From IMG/VR virus record IMGVR_UViG_3300032287_001187, positions 1-20,288 of that record: a stretch of DNA of 20,288 nucleotides. One strand, written 5' to 3'. The DNA is from a virus. Positions 11,854 to 19,762 of the stretch are shown here, one piece after another. The notes under the pieces were generated by a model. The model searched no databases and was not told the DNA's origin. It worked only from the letters and a program-made list of their open reading frames with translations. Both the position numbers and the translations under genes were made by a program. Positions within the stretch are counted from its first letter, which is position 1; each line of letters starts with the position of its first letter.

Positions 11854-12911
11854 AAATACTTGTAATTATACCAAAGCCAATAACGGGAGTTGAATACCAC
11901 CGCTTATTAATGCCCTTTGAGAATATGGGGGAAGGCTACGAAGTGACCGCAGTTGAGATAATAGACCAGCAACAAGATTCATTCTTTGAACAGTTTGACC
12001 TAATCTATACAAGTTCAGTAGTAAGTAAACAAGGATTTCAAGAAGTACTCTGGGCGCAGCTTAAACGCTTAGGCATTCCTGTAATAATTGATAGAGATGA
12101 CGACTGGCAGTTACCACATGACCACTTAATGAAAAGGGATTGGGTACAAAATAAGACAGCTGAACAAATAGTGTATAATCTAAAAATGGCTGATGCTGTA
12201 ACTGTGCCTACTGAGTATCTTGCTCAAAAAGTTAAACAATATAACCCAAATGTGTTTGTTATACCGAACGCTATTGATTTTAACCAAGCTCAGTTTAAAC
12301 CTGACCAAAAAATAAAGGACTTAAAAACTGATAAAGTTCACATTGGCTGGAGCGGTAGTGTTACGCATTTTCATGACGTAATGCTATTGACTGATACTTT
12401 TATGCAGTTAAACGCCAATCCTGACACGAGCAAAAAATATAGAGTAGTTTTGAGCGGATTTGTAGAAGGGGATTCAGTATGGAGCGAATATCAAAAAATC
12501 TTTACTTCAGGATACAAGATAGCAGAGGACCAGTACTGCAGAATAAACGGAATGGATGTCTTTACTTACGCAAGTGCTTACGATTTAATGGACGTTGGTT
12601 TAATTCCTTTAAAGGACACCGAATTTAACCGCTGTAAGTCAGAATTAAAAATGATGGAAATGGGGGCAAAAAGACTTCCAGTTGTAGTTTCGGACCAGTA
12701 CCCATATACCAATATAGCTAAACATGGGATTAACTGCCTAACTGCAAAAAAGAATACATGGTTTAAAAACATAAAGAGGTTAATTGACAGCAAAGAGTTA
12801 AGAGAAGACTTAGGCGAAGCCTTATATCAAGAAATATTTGCTAATTTTAATATATTACAAGTGAACCAATTAAGAAAGGAGTTATTTAATTATGTCACAA
12901 GGAAGAAATAA
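11850..12911 (+). CDS. GT4-type glycosyltransferase (GT-B fold)
   Basis: This 353-residue protein begins MKILVIIPKPITGVEYHRLL, the start of a GT-B N-terminal domain. ADAVTVPTEYLAQKVKQYNPNVFVIPNAID is the family pattern between domains. KVHIGWSGSVTHFHD opens the donor-binding domain, and LMDVGLIPLKDTEFNRCKSELKMMEMGAKRLPVVVSD is the EX7E-like donor motif region. Length is typical of GT4 enzymes. It probably transfers a sugar from a nucleotide donor to an acceptor made by its two upstream neighbours. It overlaps the terminase small-subunit gene by 20 nt, tying the cassette to the late genes. Confidence 0.75.
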   Translation: MKILVIIPKPITGVEYHRLLMPFENMGEGYEVTAVEIIDQQQDSFFEQFDLIYTSSVVSKQGFQEVLWAQLKRLGIPVIIDRDDDWQLPHDHLMKRDWVQNKTAEQIVYNLKMADAVTVPTEYLAQKVKQYNPNVFVIPNAIDFNQAQFKPDQKIKDLKTDKVHIGWSGSVTHFHDVMLLTDTFMQLNANPDTSKKYRVVLSGFVEGDSVWSEYQKIFTSGYKIAEDQYCRINGMDVFTYASAYDLMDVGLIPLKDTEFNRCKSELKMMEMGAKRLPVVVSDQYPYTNIAKHGINCLTAKKNTWFKNIKRLIDSKELREDLGEALYQEIFANFNILQVNQLRKELFNYVTRKK

Positions 12912-13323
12912 AGCTATTGAAAGTCCCGAGTTAATGTTAGAACTATTCAATGCATACAAAAACAAGGCTAAATCAAGTCCTATTTTGAAACATACATTTG
13001 TTGGGAAGGATGGCAAATCGGTTTATGAAGAGAGGGAAAGAGCCTTAACTATGGAAGGTTTTGAATTGTATTGTTTTGAGCAAGGCATTATAAGTGATTT
13101 GAGCCATTATTTTGCAAACAAGGAAGAAAGATACTCAGATTTTGTCGCTATCTGTCATACGATTAGAAAAGCCATCAGAGAGGACCAAATACAAGGAGGG
13201 TTAGCTGGGGTATACAATCCAAGCATAACTCAACGATTGAATGGGTTAACAGAAAAGGTTCAAACTGAGCAGAACATTAATGTCAATAAATTACCGGAAT
13301 GGTTAACCAAACCGATTGAGTAA
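12892..13323 (+). CDS. terS: Terminase small subunit
   Basis: This 143-residue protein begins MSQGRNKAIESPELMLELF. The order of KAIESPELMLELFNAYKNK, a middle DGKSVYEERERALTMEGFELYCFEQ with FANKEERYSDFVAICHTIRKAIREDQI, and a C-terminal GGLAGVYNPSITQRLNGLTEKV is a typical Bacteroidetes phage small terminase: a helix-turn-helix region that binds pac or cos DNA, then an oligomerisation helix and a tail for large-subunit contact. It directly precedes the large-subunit gene with a one-base overlap, which is strong contextual support. Confidence 0.8.
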   Translation: MSQGRNKAIESPELMLELFNAYKNKAKSSPILKHTFVGKDGKSVYEERERALTMEGFELYCFEQGIISDLSHYFANKEERYSDFVAICHTIRKAIREDQIQGGLAGVYNPSITQRLNGLTEKVQTEQNINVNKLPEWLTKPIE

Positions 13324-14474
13324 TGTTTAATCCTAACTTTGTTTTTTTAGAGAAGGCAGTTAAGGACAAAAGGATAATAGCACTTCAAGGTGGTACTCGT
13401 TCAGGTAAGACCTACTCAGCTCTACAATGGTTGATAAGGTTATGTCTCAAACATCAAGGCATGACCATCTCAATAGTAAGGAAAACACTTCCTGCTTTGA
13501 AGTCTTCATCAATGAGGGACTTTATAGAGATACTTAATTCAATCGGGTACTATAACGAGTCGGACCATAACAAGTCTGAAAACACCTACCTACTGAACAA
13601 GAACCTTATTGAATTCTTTAGCGTGGACGATGCGCAAAAGATAAGAGGTAGAAAGCGAGACATCCTATTTGTGAATGAAGCCAACGAGATTGACTTAGAA
13701 GACTGGAGGCAGTTACTTTTAAGAACGACTGGAAAGGTAATTATTGATTATAACCCTTCCGACTTTGAGCATTGGATATATGACCAAGTATTAACCCGAG
13801 AAGACTGCGGATTGATTATTACGACTTATAAGGACAATCCACATTTACCCGATGCACTAAAAAAGGAAATTGAAAGTTTAGAGCAGGCTGACCCAGAGTA
13901 TTGGAAAATCTTTGGTTTAGGTGAACGAGGTCAATTGATGGGCTTAGTGTTTAACAACTGGACCAATCAACTAACGGTACCAGATAACGCCAATTTTGTA
14001 GGTTACGGATTAGACTGGGGATTCTCAGCTGACCCTACTGCATTGGTTTCAGTTTGGAAGTATGAGCAGGAGTTATACATAAGGGAGGAGTTATACGAAA
14101 GAAAGTTGACCAACCAAGATATAGCCGAAAGGTTGAAGGACATGGGCATAGCTCGGAAGGAAATATTTGCTGACTCAGCCGAGCCGAAAAGTATTGAAGA
14201 AGTTTACCGACTTGGATTCAATATCAAACCAACTCAGAAAGGCAAGGACAGTATTATCAACTCAATAGACATTCTTAGACGATACCGACTGAACCTGATA
14301 GGCAACAACTTACAAAAGGAGTTTAGAACCTACAAGTGGAAAACGGATAAGGCAGGCAAGATAGTAAACGAACCAGTTGACTTTAATAATCACTTAATTG
14401 ATGCTACACGCTATTTAGCATTGATGAAGTTACAAGAACATAGACGGGGGCAATATGTTACAATCAGGGCTTAA
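13323..14474 (+). CDS. terL: Terminase large subunit
   Basis: This 383-residue protein has both terminase domains. In the ATPase domain, Walker A is GGTRSGKT (23-30), Walker B is DILFVNEA (113-120, with E119 catalytic), and TTYKDNP (167-173) is the coupling motif. In the nuclease domain, three aspartates in RNase-H-like strands are visible: GLDWGF (D231), FADSAEP (D284) and NHLIDATRY (D360). All catalytic positions are present, so it should be active. It drives ATP-powered packaging into proheads and cuts the concatemer. It follows terS directly. The next gene is a tail-type gene, not portal. Confidence 0.92.
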   Translation: MFNPNFVFLEKAVKDKRIIALQGGTRSGKTYSALQWLIRLCLKHQGMTISIVRKTLPALKSSSMRDFIEILNSIGYYNESDHNKSENTYLLNKNLIEFFSVDDAQKIRGRKRDILFVNEANEIDLEDWRQLLLRTTGKVIIDYNPSDFEHWIYDQVLTREDCGLIITTYKDNPHLPDALKKEIESLEQADPEYWKIFGLGERGQLMGLVFNNWTNQLTVPDNANFVGYGLDWGFSADPTALVSVWKYEQELYIREELYERKLTNQDIAERLKDMGIARKEIFADSAEPKSIEEVYRLGFNIKPTQKGKDSIINSIDILRRYRLNLIGNNLQKEFRTYKWKTDKAGKIVNEPVDFNNHLIDATRYLALMKLQEHRRGQYVTIRA

Positions 14475-14492
14475 AAAAATATATTAGATAGA

Positions 14493-15083
14493 ATGAAAAG
14501 CATTTACTACAATTTAACCTTAAAGGACTTCATAGAACTAAACTCAGTGAAGGGTAACGACTTGGAAGCGAAAAGACAAAAGCTTTCAATCTTGTTTAAG
14601 GTGGAGCGTGAGTTCTTTGATGGCATGACCTCAGCCCAAGTGATTGAGTTATACTCAGATTTTGAGAAGTTAGAAGCCCAGCCAATAAAGGCAGTTTACA
14701 AAAGTAAAGTAAAGGTTGGCGGTAAGTGGTTTTATATTGATTACAGATTGAGTCAGATTAGTTCAGCTCAGTTTATTGACATTAGCCACTTTGCAAAGTC
14801 TAATCCATTAGACAATATACACCGAATTGTGGCAAGTTGTATCAGGCCGATAAGTTGGAGATTTGGGAAGGCAGGAAAGTATAACGGAGATGAACATGAC
14901 GAGATCAGCGAACTACTACTAAATCAAATGAAAATCAAAGATGCTTATCCAATCATGCTTTTTTTTTGCACTCTATCCGCCAAATTATCGGACAATATCC
15001 TAAACTTTTTCCTGAGTCAAGCGGAAACGATGGAGAGCCAGCTCAGAACTTTAACACAAAATGGGGATGGGTTGCAACAATAG
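14493..15083 (+). CDS. Tail assembly chaperone, short (zero-frame) product
   Basis: This 196-residue protein begins MKSIYYNLTLKDFIEL. The helical plan, with SSAQFIDISHFA, DNIHRIVASCIRPI, ISELLLNQMKIKDAYPIML and a final helical stretch, matches the tail-assembly chaperones of Bacteroidetes siphophages, the counterpart of lambda gpG. Near codon 156 the frame crosses nine T residues and an ORF opens in the -1 frame, as expected of a G/GT pair. The zero-frame product continues 39 residues past that point and ends at 15083. It would coat the tape measure protein during tail assembly. The tape measure gene lies about 4.7 kb downstream, further than usual. There is an 18-nt gap after terL. Confidence 0.62.
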   Translation: MKSIYYNLTLKDFIELNSVKGNDLEAKRQKLSILFKVEREFFDGMTSAQVIELYSDFEKLEAQPIKAVYKSKVKVGGKWFYIDYRLSQISSAQFIDISHFAKSNPLDNIHRIVASCIRPISWRFGKAGKYNGDEHDEISELLLNQMKIKDAYPIMLFFCTLSAKLSDNILNFFLSQAETMESQLRTLTQNGDGLQQ

Positions 15084-15223
15084 ACAACCTTGCAGGACAT
15101 GACAAGACTAAATGGGATTACTTTTTTAATTTAGGATTGAAGGAATTTTTAAACATAGTAAGCTATCACATTGACCATACAGAGGAGATAAAGCGACAAA
15201 ATGCAGGAACAAGATTACACTAA
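14493..15223 (+). CDS. Tail assembly chaperone, -1 frameshift fusion (about 243 aa)
   Basis: A -1 slip on the heptamer at 14960-14966 joins 158 residues of the zero frame to 85 residues of the -1 frame. The added part reads LHSIRQIIGQYPKLF, NFNTKWGWVATIDNLAGHDK and LKEFLNIVSYHIDHTEEIKR. WGWVATIDNLAGHD followed by a helical E-rich end is the expected gpT-type domain. The -1 ORF has no natural ATG: its first possible start is a TTG within the T-run. It overlaps the zero frame by 118 nt and ends 23 nt inside the next gene. Fusion is therefore the best explanation of this ORF. Confidence concerns the fusion, not the ORF itself. Confidence 0.6.
14960..14966 (+). promoter_or_regulatory. Slippery heptamer T TTT TTT for -1 frameshifting
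   Basis: A run of nine T (14959-14967) contains T TTT TTT in the correct phase for -1 slippage relative to the zero frame. A 4-bp hairpin (14976-14979 with 14989-14992) begins nine bases after it, and 14976-14980 can also pair with 15021-15025. Either could stimulate slippage. The stems are short, so stimulation is uncertain. Confidence 0.55.
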
Positions 15224-15821
15224 CTTACTGAGCGACTTAGGAACTGACTTATCAGAACCAGCCGAATTCAACTCATTGATTGAGGAGGCAGTAATTAGGT
15301 TCGTTAATAGTTTGTCCGATGCGATGAAATCTAACCTAACTGAAAGGGATGCTTACTACGCTGACTCGGATTTGGTGCAGTCAATTATAACTTTGCCACT
15401 TAATGTAAACGGAACTACTTTTAGTATGGCTATTGATATGAACTATTATGGTGACTTTATCAATAAGGGTGTAAGCGGTACCAGAAACAAATTTAATTCT
15501 CCTTACTCATTTAAATTTGAATCAGTCAGTCCAGCATTTAACAAATCCCTTCGCAAGTGGATTACAAAAAGAGGCATCCCGATTCAAAGCAGATATTCCC
15601 AAACTCGCAACTTAACTAAATCAGCAAGGGCAAAAAAACAAATAGACGAAAAGACTAAGATGGCCTATGCTATGGGAATGGGAATAAAAAGGGAAGGTAT
15701 AGAACCAACTCACTTTATTGATGATGCCCTAAGCGAAAAGAGTATAGCGACCTTTGCTCAAAGTTTAGCCGATGCCTTAGGTAGGTCTATTTCAGTAACA
15801 ATAATAAATAAATTCAAATGA
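15201..15821 (+). CDS. HK97-gp10-like tail completion or neck protein
   Basis: This 206-residue protein starts MQEQDYTNLLSDLGTDL. A helical N-terminus (EFNSLIEEAVIRFVNSLSDAM) is followed by MNYYGDFINKGVSGTRN, SPYSFKFESVSPAFNKSLRKWITKRGI and AYAMGMGIKREGIEPTHFIDDAL. The order YGDFINKGVSGT, a middle KW-ITKRG and an FAMGxxIKREGIEPTHF end is the plan of gp10-type tail completion proteins in Bacteroidetes phages, which join head and tail. No head genes lie near. It overlaps the -1 chaperone frame by 23 nt and the next gene by 4 nt. Confidence 0.6.
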   Translation: MQEQDYTNLLSDLGTDLSEPAEFNSLIEEAVIRFVNSLSDAMKSNLTERDAYYADSDLVQSIITLPLNVNGTTFSMAIDMNYYGDFINKGVSGTRNKFNSPYSFKFESVSPAFNKSLRKWITKRGIPIQSRYSQTRNLTKSARAKKQIDEKTKMAYAMGMGIKREGIEPTHFIDDALSEKSIATFAQSLADALGRSISVTIINKFK

Positions 15822-17026
15822 TAATAAACAGTCAGCCTAACAATTGGCAAAACGTGTATAATGAGTTAGTATTTGGATTGGAAAGTACCAACGCTTCAGC
15901 AGCGGGTTTTCAATTCTTGGTGGACATTAACGTAAGCGGACAGACAAACCCAGTCGCAAGATTAACTTTTCCTAAACAACCCAATGTAAATACAGTTGAT
16001 GTGGATGTAAGTGAAGTATTACGCAACTATGTTACCTATGACTTTCAAAGTTATAACAGTTCAGGCATTAAACATTGCACCAGCTCAAAAGTAGATTACT
16101 GGGTAGACTTTGGAGAGGTTAGGAATAACGCTTCAGGCATCCCGACAATTTACCCTAACTTGATTAACTACTACTCAAGTGGTAATAATGCTCACTCAAC
16201 TAATGCAGTATTTGACTTCTTAGATTGGAGCAAAACTGCTTTTATAGATTTAAATATAGGACCTCCTGAAAGCTCACTAAAGACTTTGAATCAAACAGGC
16301 TATCAAGAAAGACTGCGACAAGGTGAGGAAAGATTCTTAACTGTCTTTGATAGAGAAGGATTGTTCAGCAATATCAATGTGCAAGTACTTGATAAGAATA
16401 GCTCAGTACTAATTCAATCAAATGCAAGTTTTACTCCATTCGGTTCAATCGTTTCAATCAATGTGGCTAACTCAGGCAACTCAACAGGCTTTTATAAATC
16501 GGTTTATGATTACGCCTTTACTGATTCTGCTGCGGTTTATTACCGAGTTAACGGACAGAACACGAGTGGTAGCGGTGCAATAACTTATTTTAGTAGAACC
16601 TTTGTAATTGATAAGACTTGTCAAAAATATTCGCCAATCCGTTTACATTGGCTAAACAACTTGGGGGGATTTGATGCGTTTACATTTACTAAGGTTAGCC
16701 GAAACTTTACAGACATTGAACGCAAGATGTTTAAGAAATTCCAACCTTTAAACTATCCTAAGACCTTCCGAGCTAAAACAGATTACTACACTAAGTTCAC
16801 TGACACGATACAGATTAACTCAGATGGTTTGACCGATGCTGAATGGATAGGATTAAAAGAGTTAGTACTTAGCCCAGTTGTAATGATGGAATACGGAGCG
16901 ACTTACATTCCCGTAAACATTAAAGAAACCAATTACGAGGAAAAACAATACGTAAACGATAGACAGTTGAGTAGTTTAAGCTTGACTATAGAATACACCT
17001 TTGATAATTATCGCCAATCACTATGA
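15818..17026 (+). CDS. Phage tail structural protein (402 aa)
   Basis: The 402-residue protein is beta-rich. N-terminal strands lie at about 14-70 (YNELVFGLESTNASAAGFQFLVDINVSGQ, FPKQPNVNTVDVDVSEVLRNYV). The C-terminal part reads SPIRLHWLNNLGGFDAFTFTKVSR, KTDYYTKFTDTIQINSDGLTDAEWIGLKEL and an ending in short strands. I recognise this as a type common in Bacteroidetes siphophage tail modules upstream of the tape measure. A distal-tail or baseplate role is plausible. A hydrophobic signal or membrane segment is absent. It shares ATGA junctions with its neighbours. Confidence 0.6.
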   Translation: MIINSQPNNWQNVYNELVFGLESTNASAAGFQFLVDINVSGQTNPVARLTFPKQPNVNTVDVDVSEVLRNYVTYDFQSYNSSGIKHCTSSKVDYWVDFGEVRNNASGIPTIYPNLINYYSSGNNAHSTNAVFDFLDWSKTAFIDLNIGPPESSLKTLNQTGYQERLRQGEERFLTVFDREGLFSNINVQVLDKNSSVLIQSNASFTPFGSIVSINVANSGNSTGFYKSVYDYAFTDSAAVYYRVNGQNTSGSGAITYFSRTFVIDKTCQKYSPIRLHWLNNLGGFDAFTFTKVSRNFTDIERKMFKKFQPLNYPKTFRAKTDYYTKFTDTIQINSDGLTDAEWIGLKELVLSPVVMMEYGATYIPVNIKETNYEEKQYVNDRQLSSLSLTIEYTFDNYRQSL

Positions 17027-19638
17027 ACCAAACCGAACTAAAAATAATAGCTTACAACGCTTCAGGAATTGTTAGTAATACTTGGAACGTAGATTTGTAC
17101 GATAGTGTACCAATGCCTATCAATAAGTCAATTGTTGACATTAGAGAACCCGACAAAAGACAGAGCGACTATTCTAAGAGCTTAACTATACCTGGTACCG
17201 CAAACAACCATTCTATTTTCTCGGCTATCTTTAATCTTGACCGCTCAACAATAAACAGTTCCACTCTAAACTTTAACCCTGACTTTAACCCTAACTTAAA
17301 AGCTGATGCAATACTTTACCGCAAAGGTATTCCGCAATTGACTGGTTATATTCAGTTAGCAAGTATTAAGAATGTAGATGGAGCTATTGAGTACGAATGC
17401 GTAATTATTGGAAAGTTCGCAAACCTATTTCAAGACTTAGGAGAGTTGAGCTTATCAGAACTTGACCTATCGGACTATAACCACGTTTGGAATAAGACTA
17501 ATGTTCAAAACAGTTGGGAAACGTCAATAATAAAGAACGGTACCACCTATGTAAATTTCAACGCAAGTGCGCAACCTAACGGAGCTGGTTATGTTTACCC
17601 ACTTATTGACAGAGGAAACTCAGTTGGTTTAGCTGAGAATGACTACAACTTTGGCACTATGTATCCAGCAGTCTATGCTAAACAAGTAATTGATTCTATT
17701 TTTTTAGGTGCAGGTTATAGGTATCAATCAAACTTTTTCAACTCTCAAAGATTCAAGAATTTAATTATACCATTTTGCGGTGGTGAGTTTAGAATGACTG
17801 GAGCTGAAGTTGAGGATAGGACTTTCTTAATGACTAACTCAACGGGATTAAGTTTTACAAGTTCCGACCAGTATAGATCAAACGTTTACAAAATAGCTTT
17901 TAACACTAACGGAAACGACACCAACCCTTCAGGAGTAAGTACAGCAAATCATGAGTGGACTTGCCCAGCAGGATTGAATGGGAAATATAGATTTGCAATT
18001 GAAGGTGGAATTAGTATAACTGGAACGGGTACGGGATTTTGCAAATTTAATTTTGGGATAAGAGTAAATAGGGGCGGAAGTGTTTTATCTCAAATTGCGA
18101 CAGATTATAGAACGGCTGCAATAAATCAAAGTAATACTATAAAATTAGAATCTGGACTATTTGATATTCAAGCAGGCGACAAAGTATATGCAGTAGCTTA
18201 TTATGAAAGTTATGTTGGAGCTGATGCAAGATTATTTACTTTAAACTTTCAAACTGGTTTTGAATTATACTCAAACCCTGATGCAAACTACCAAGAGGGA
18301 CAAACTATTGACATAGTATCAGCACTTCCCGAAAAGACAAAACAAACCGAGTTTCTTCAGTATCTAATTAAGATGTTCAATCTTTATGTAGAAGTTGACC
18401 AGATAGACAAGAAAAAGTTAATCATTGAGCCAAGAGATGAGTTTTACACAGATACCTTAGTAGACCTTACCGAATATTTAGACGTATCGCAGGAGCTTGA
18501 AATTAAACCTATGGGTTTACTTGACTTCAGAGTTTTTGAGATGTCTTATAAAACAGATTCGGACGAGTTCAATCAAAGATATGAGATGGTTTACAGAGAG
18601 CCATTCAGCAAACAGAAATTCAATATTAACAACGACTTTATAAGAGATACCAAATCAGTTGAAATCGGATTCAGCGCAACTCCTTCAGCTGATGCGACTA
18701 CTAACGATAGAATAATTCCAAAGATAAGACCTCAAGACCCTGCGACTGGTTCGGATAATTTACCCGTTTACAATATTAGAATCCTTCAATATGGTGGATT
18801 GGTAGAAACTTCTCAGGGATGGAATTTAAACTACAACGGAACAGCAATCCAAAACTATACTGAGTATCCTTACGCTGGAATGCTTAATTCAATTACAGCC
18901 CCAACTTTTAGTTTAGAATGCACAACTGCAAAGGCTTACTTTTATGGAAGTACTCCTGCAATTACAACGGCCAACCTTTATAATTCTTATTGGTTAAAAA
19001 CCATTACCGAAATAACGGACAAAGATTCAAAGTTAGTTAGTGGGTACTTTCATTTAAGCCCTAATCAATTGGCTAACTTATCATTCAGAAATTATTACCG
19101 AATAGACCAGCAGTACTACCGACTTCATCAAGTTGAATATGACCTAAACTCAAACGAACCTGTTAAAATTGAGTTCCTTAAATTAAAAGTTGCGCCTGAT
19201 TTTATAGCAGAAAACACCACAACCAACGGAGGTTATGCGACTTTTGAACCTGAGCAGCCAAACTTACCAGATATTTTACTACCTAATTTAGACAAAACAA
19301 GTAACAGCGGATTCTTAGAGGATAGGGAAAAGACTTATACGGATATTGTTTTCACTAATGACACTTTTGTTTTTACTGATTACTCACAAAAGATTTGGTT
19401 GGTGGATGGTTCAACTCGTACTTACTTACCTGATGCGACAATTCAGAAACCTAAAACGGGCTATCCTTTTATAATTCTTCACAATCAAAACGGAAGTGAC
19501 TTGGACATTTACCCAATAGCAGGACAAACTATTGGAGGTGCATCAAGTTTCAAATTAAAGACTAAGCACACAGCTTGGTTCGTACCTTATAACGGAGTCT
19601 GGACAGTAATATTAAATAATAACACAAATGCTGGATAA
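17023..19638 (+). CDS. Large tail/baseplate protein with jelly-roll-like insert
   Basis: This 871-residue protein starts MNQTELKIIAYNASGIVSN. The N-terminal VDLYDSVPMPINKSIVDIREPDKRQSDYSKSLTIPGTANNHSIFSAIF is a pattern seen in Bacteroidetes phage baseplate/tail proteins. About residues 300-420 show a beta-sandwich style region (HEWTCPAGLNGKYRFAIEGGI, then LESGLFDIQAGDKVYAVAYYES) like a C1q/TNF-type or related jelly roll; its codon style is AT-richer than both flanks. Residues 430-620 resume the tail protein. The C-terminus (about 765-871: YTDIVFTNDTFVFTDYSQKIW, then TYLPDATIQKP and WTVILNNNTNAG) looks like a fibre-tip domain. It probably contributes to the baseplate or receptor binding. Confidence 0.62.
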   Translation: MNQTELKIIAYNASGIVSNTWNVDLYDSVPMPINKSIVDIREPDKRQSDYSKSLTIPGTANNHSIFSAIFNLDRSTINSSTLNFNPDFNPNLKADAILYRKGIPQLTGYIQLASIKNVDGAIEYECVIIGKFANLFQDLGELSLSELDLSDYNHVWNKTNVQNSWETSIIKNGTTYVNFNASAQPNGAGYVYPLIDRGNSVGLAENDYNFGTMYPAVYAKQVIDSIFLGAGYRYQSNFFNSQRFKNLIIPFCGGEFRMTGAEVEDRTFLMTNSTGLSFTSSDQYRSNVYKIAFNTNGNDTNPSGVSTANHEWTCPAGLNGKYRFAIEGGISITGTGTGFCKFNFGIRVNRGGSVLSQIATDYRTAAINQSNTIKLESGLFDIQAGDKVYAVAYYESYVGADARLFTLNFQTGFELYSNPDANYQEGQTIDIVSALPEKTKQTEFLQYLIKMFNLYVEVDQIDKKKLIIEPRDEFYTDTLVDLTEYLDVSQELEIKPMGLLDFRVFEMSYKTDSDEFNQRYEMVYREPFSKQKFNINNDFIRDTKSVEIGFSATPSADATTNDRIIPKIRPQDPATGSDNLPVYNIRILQYGGLVETSQGWNLNYNGTAIQNYTEYPYAGMLNSITAPTFSLECTTAKAYFYGSTPAITTANLYNSYWLKTITEITDKDSKLVSGYFHLSPNQLANLSFRNYYRIDQQYYRLHQVEYDLNSNEPVKIEFLKLKVAPDFIAENTTTNGGYATFEPEQPNLPDILLPNLDKTSNSGFLEDREKTYTDIVFTNDTFVFTDYSQKIWLVDGSTRTYLPDATIQKPKTGYPFIILHNQNGSDLDIYPIAGQTIGGASSFKLKTKHTAWFVPYNGVWTVILNNNTNAG

Positions 19639-19762
19639 ATTTAAAGAGCTTATTGAAAAATGCGAATTAGCCGAATTAGTTAAATTAATTGATTCGGCTG
19701 ATTCCACTATATTAAGTATAATAATCAAAACAGAAAACGAGGTACTGAATGGCAAAAAATGA
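19628..19762 (+). CDS. Small helical phage protein (44 aa)
   Basis: This 44-residue protein starts at ATG 19628 (MLDKFKELIEKCELAELVKL), overlapping the stop of the large tail gene by 11 nt, and stops at TGA 19760-19762, 14 nt inside the tape measure gene. It is helical and acidic (FKELIEKCELAELVKLIDSAD), then a hydrophobic stretch (TILSIIIK). The coupled junctions on both sides argue that it is translated. No function is recognised. A small chaperone or linker for the tape measure would fit the site. Confidence 0.5.
   Translation: MLDKFKELIEKCELAELVKLIDSADSTILSIIIKTENEVLNGKK

Noticed and set aside
12578-12793. Antisense open frame over the GT4-type gene
   Set aside because: Opposite the donor-binding domain of a clear glycosyltransferase; no independent evidence.
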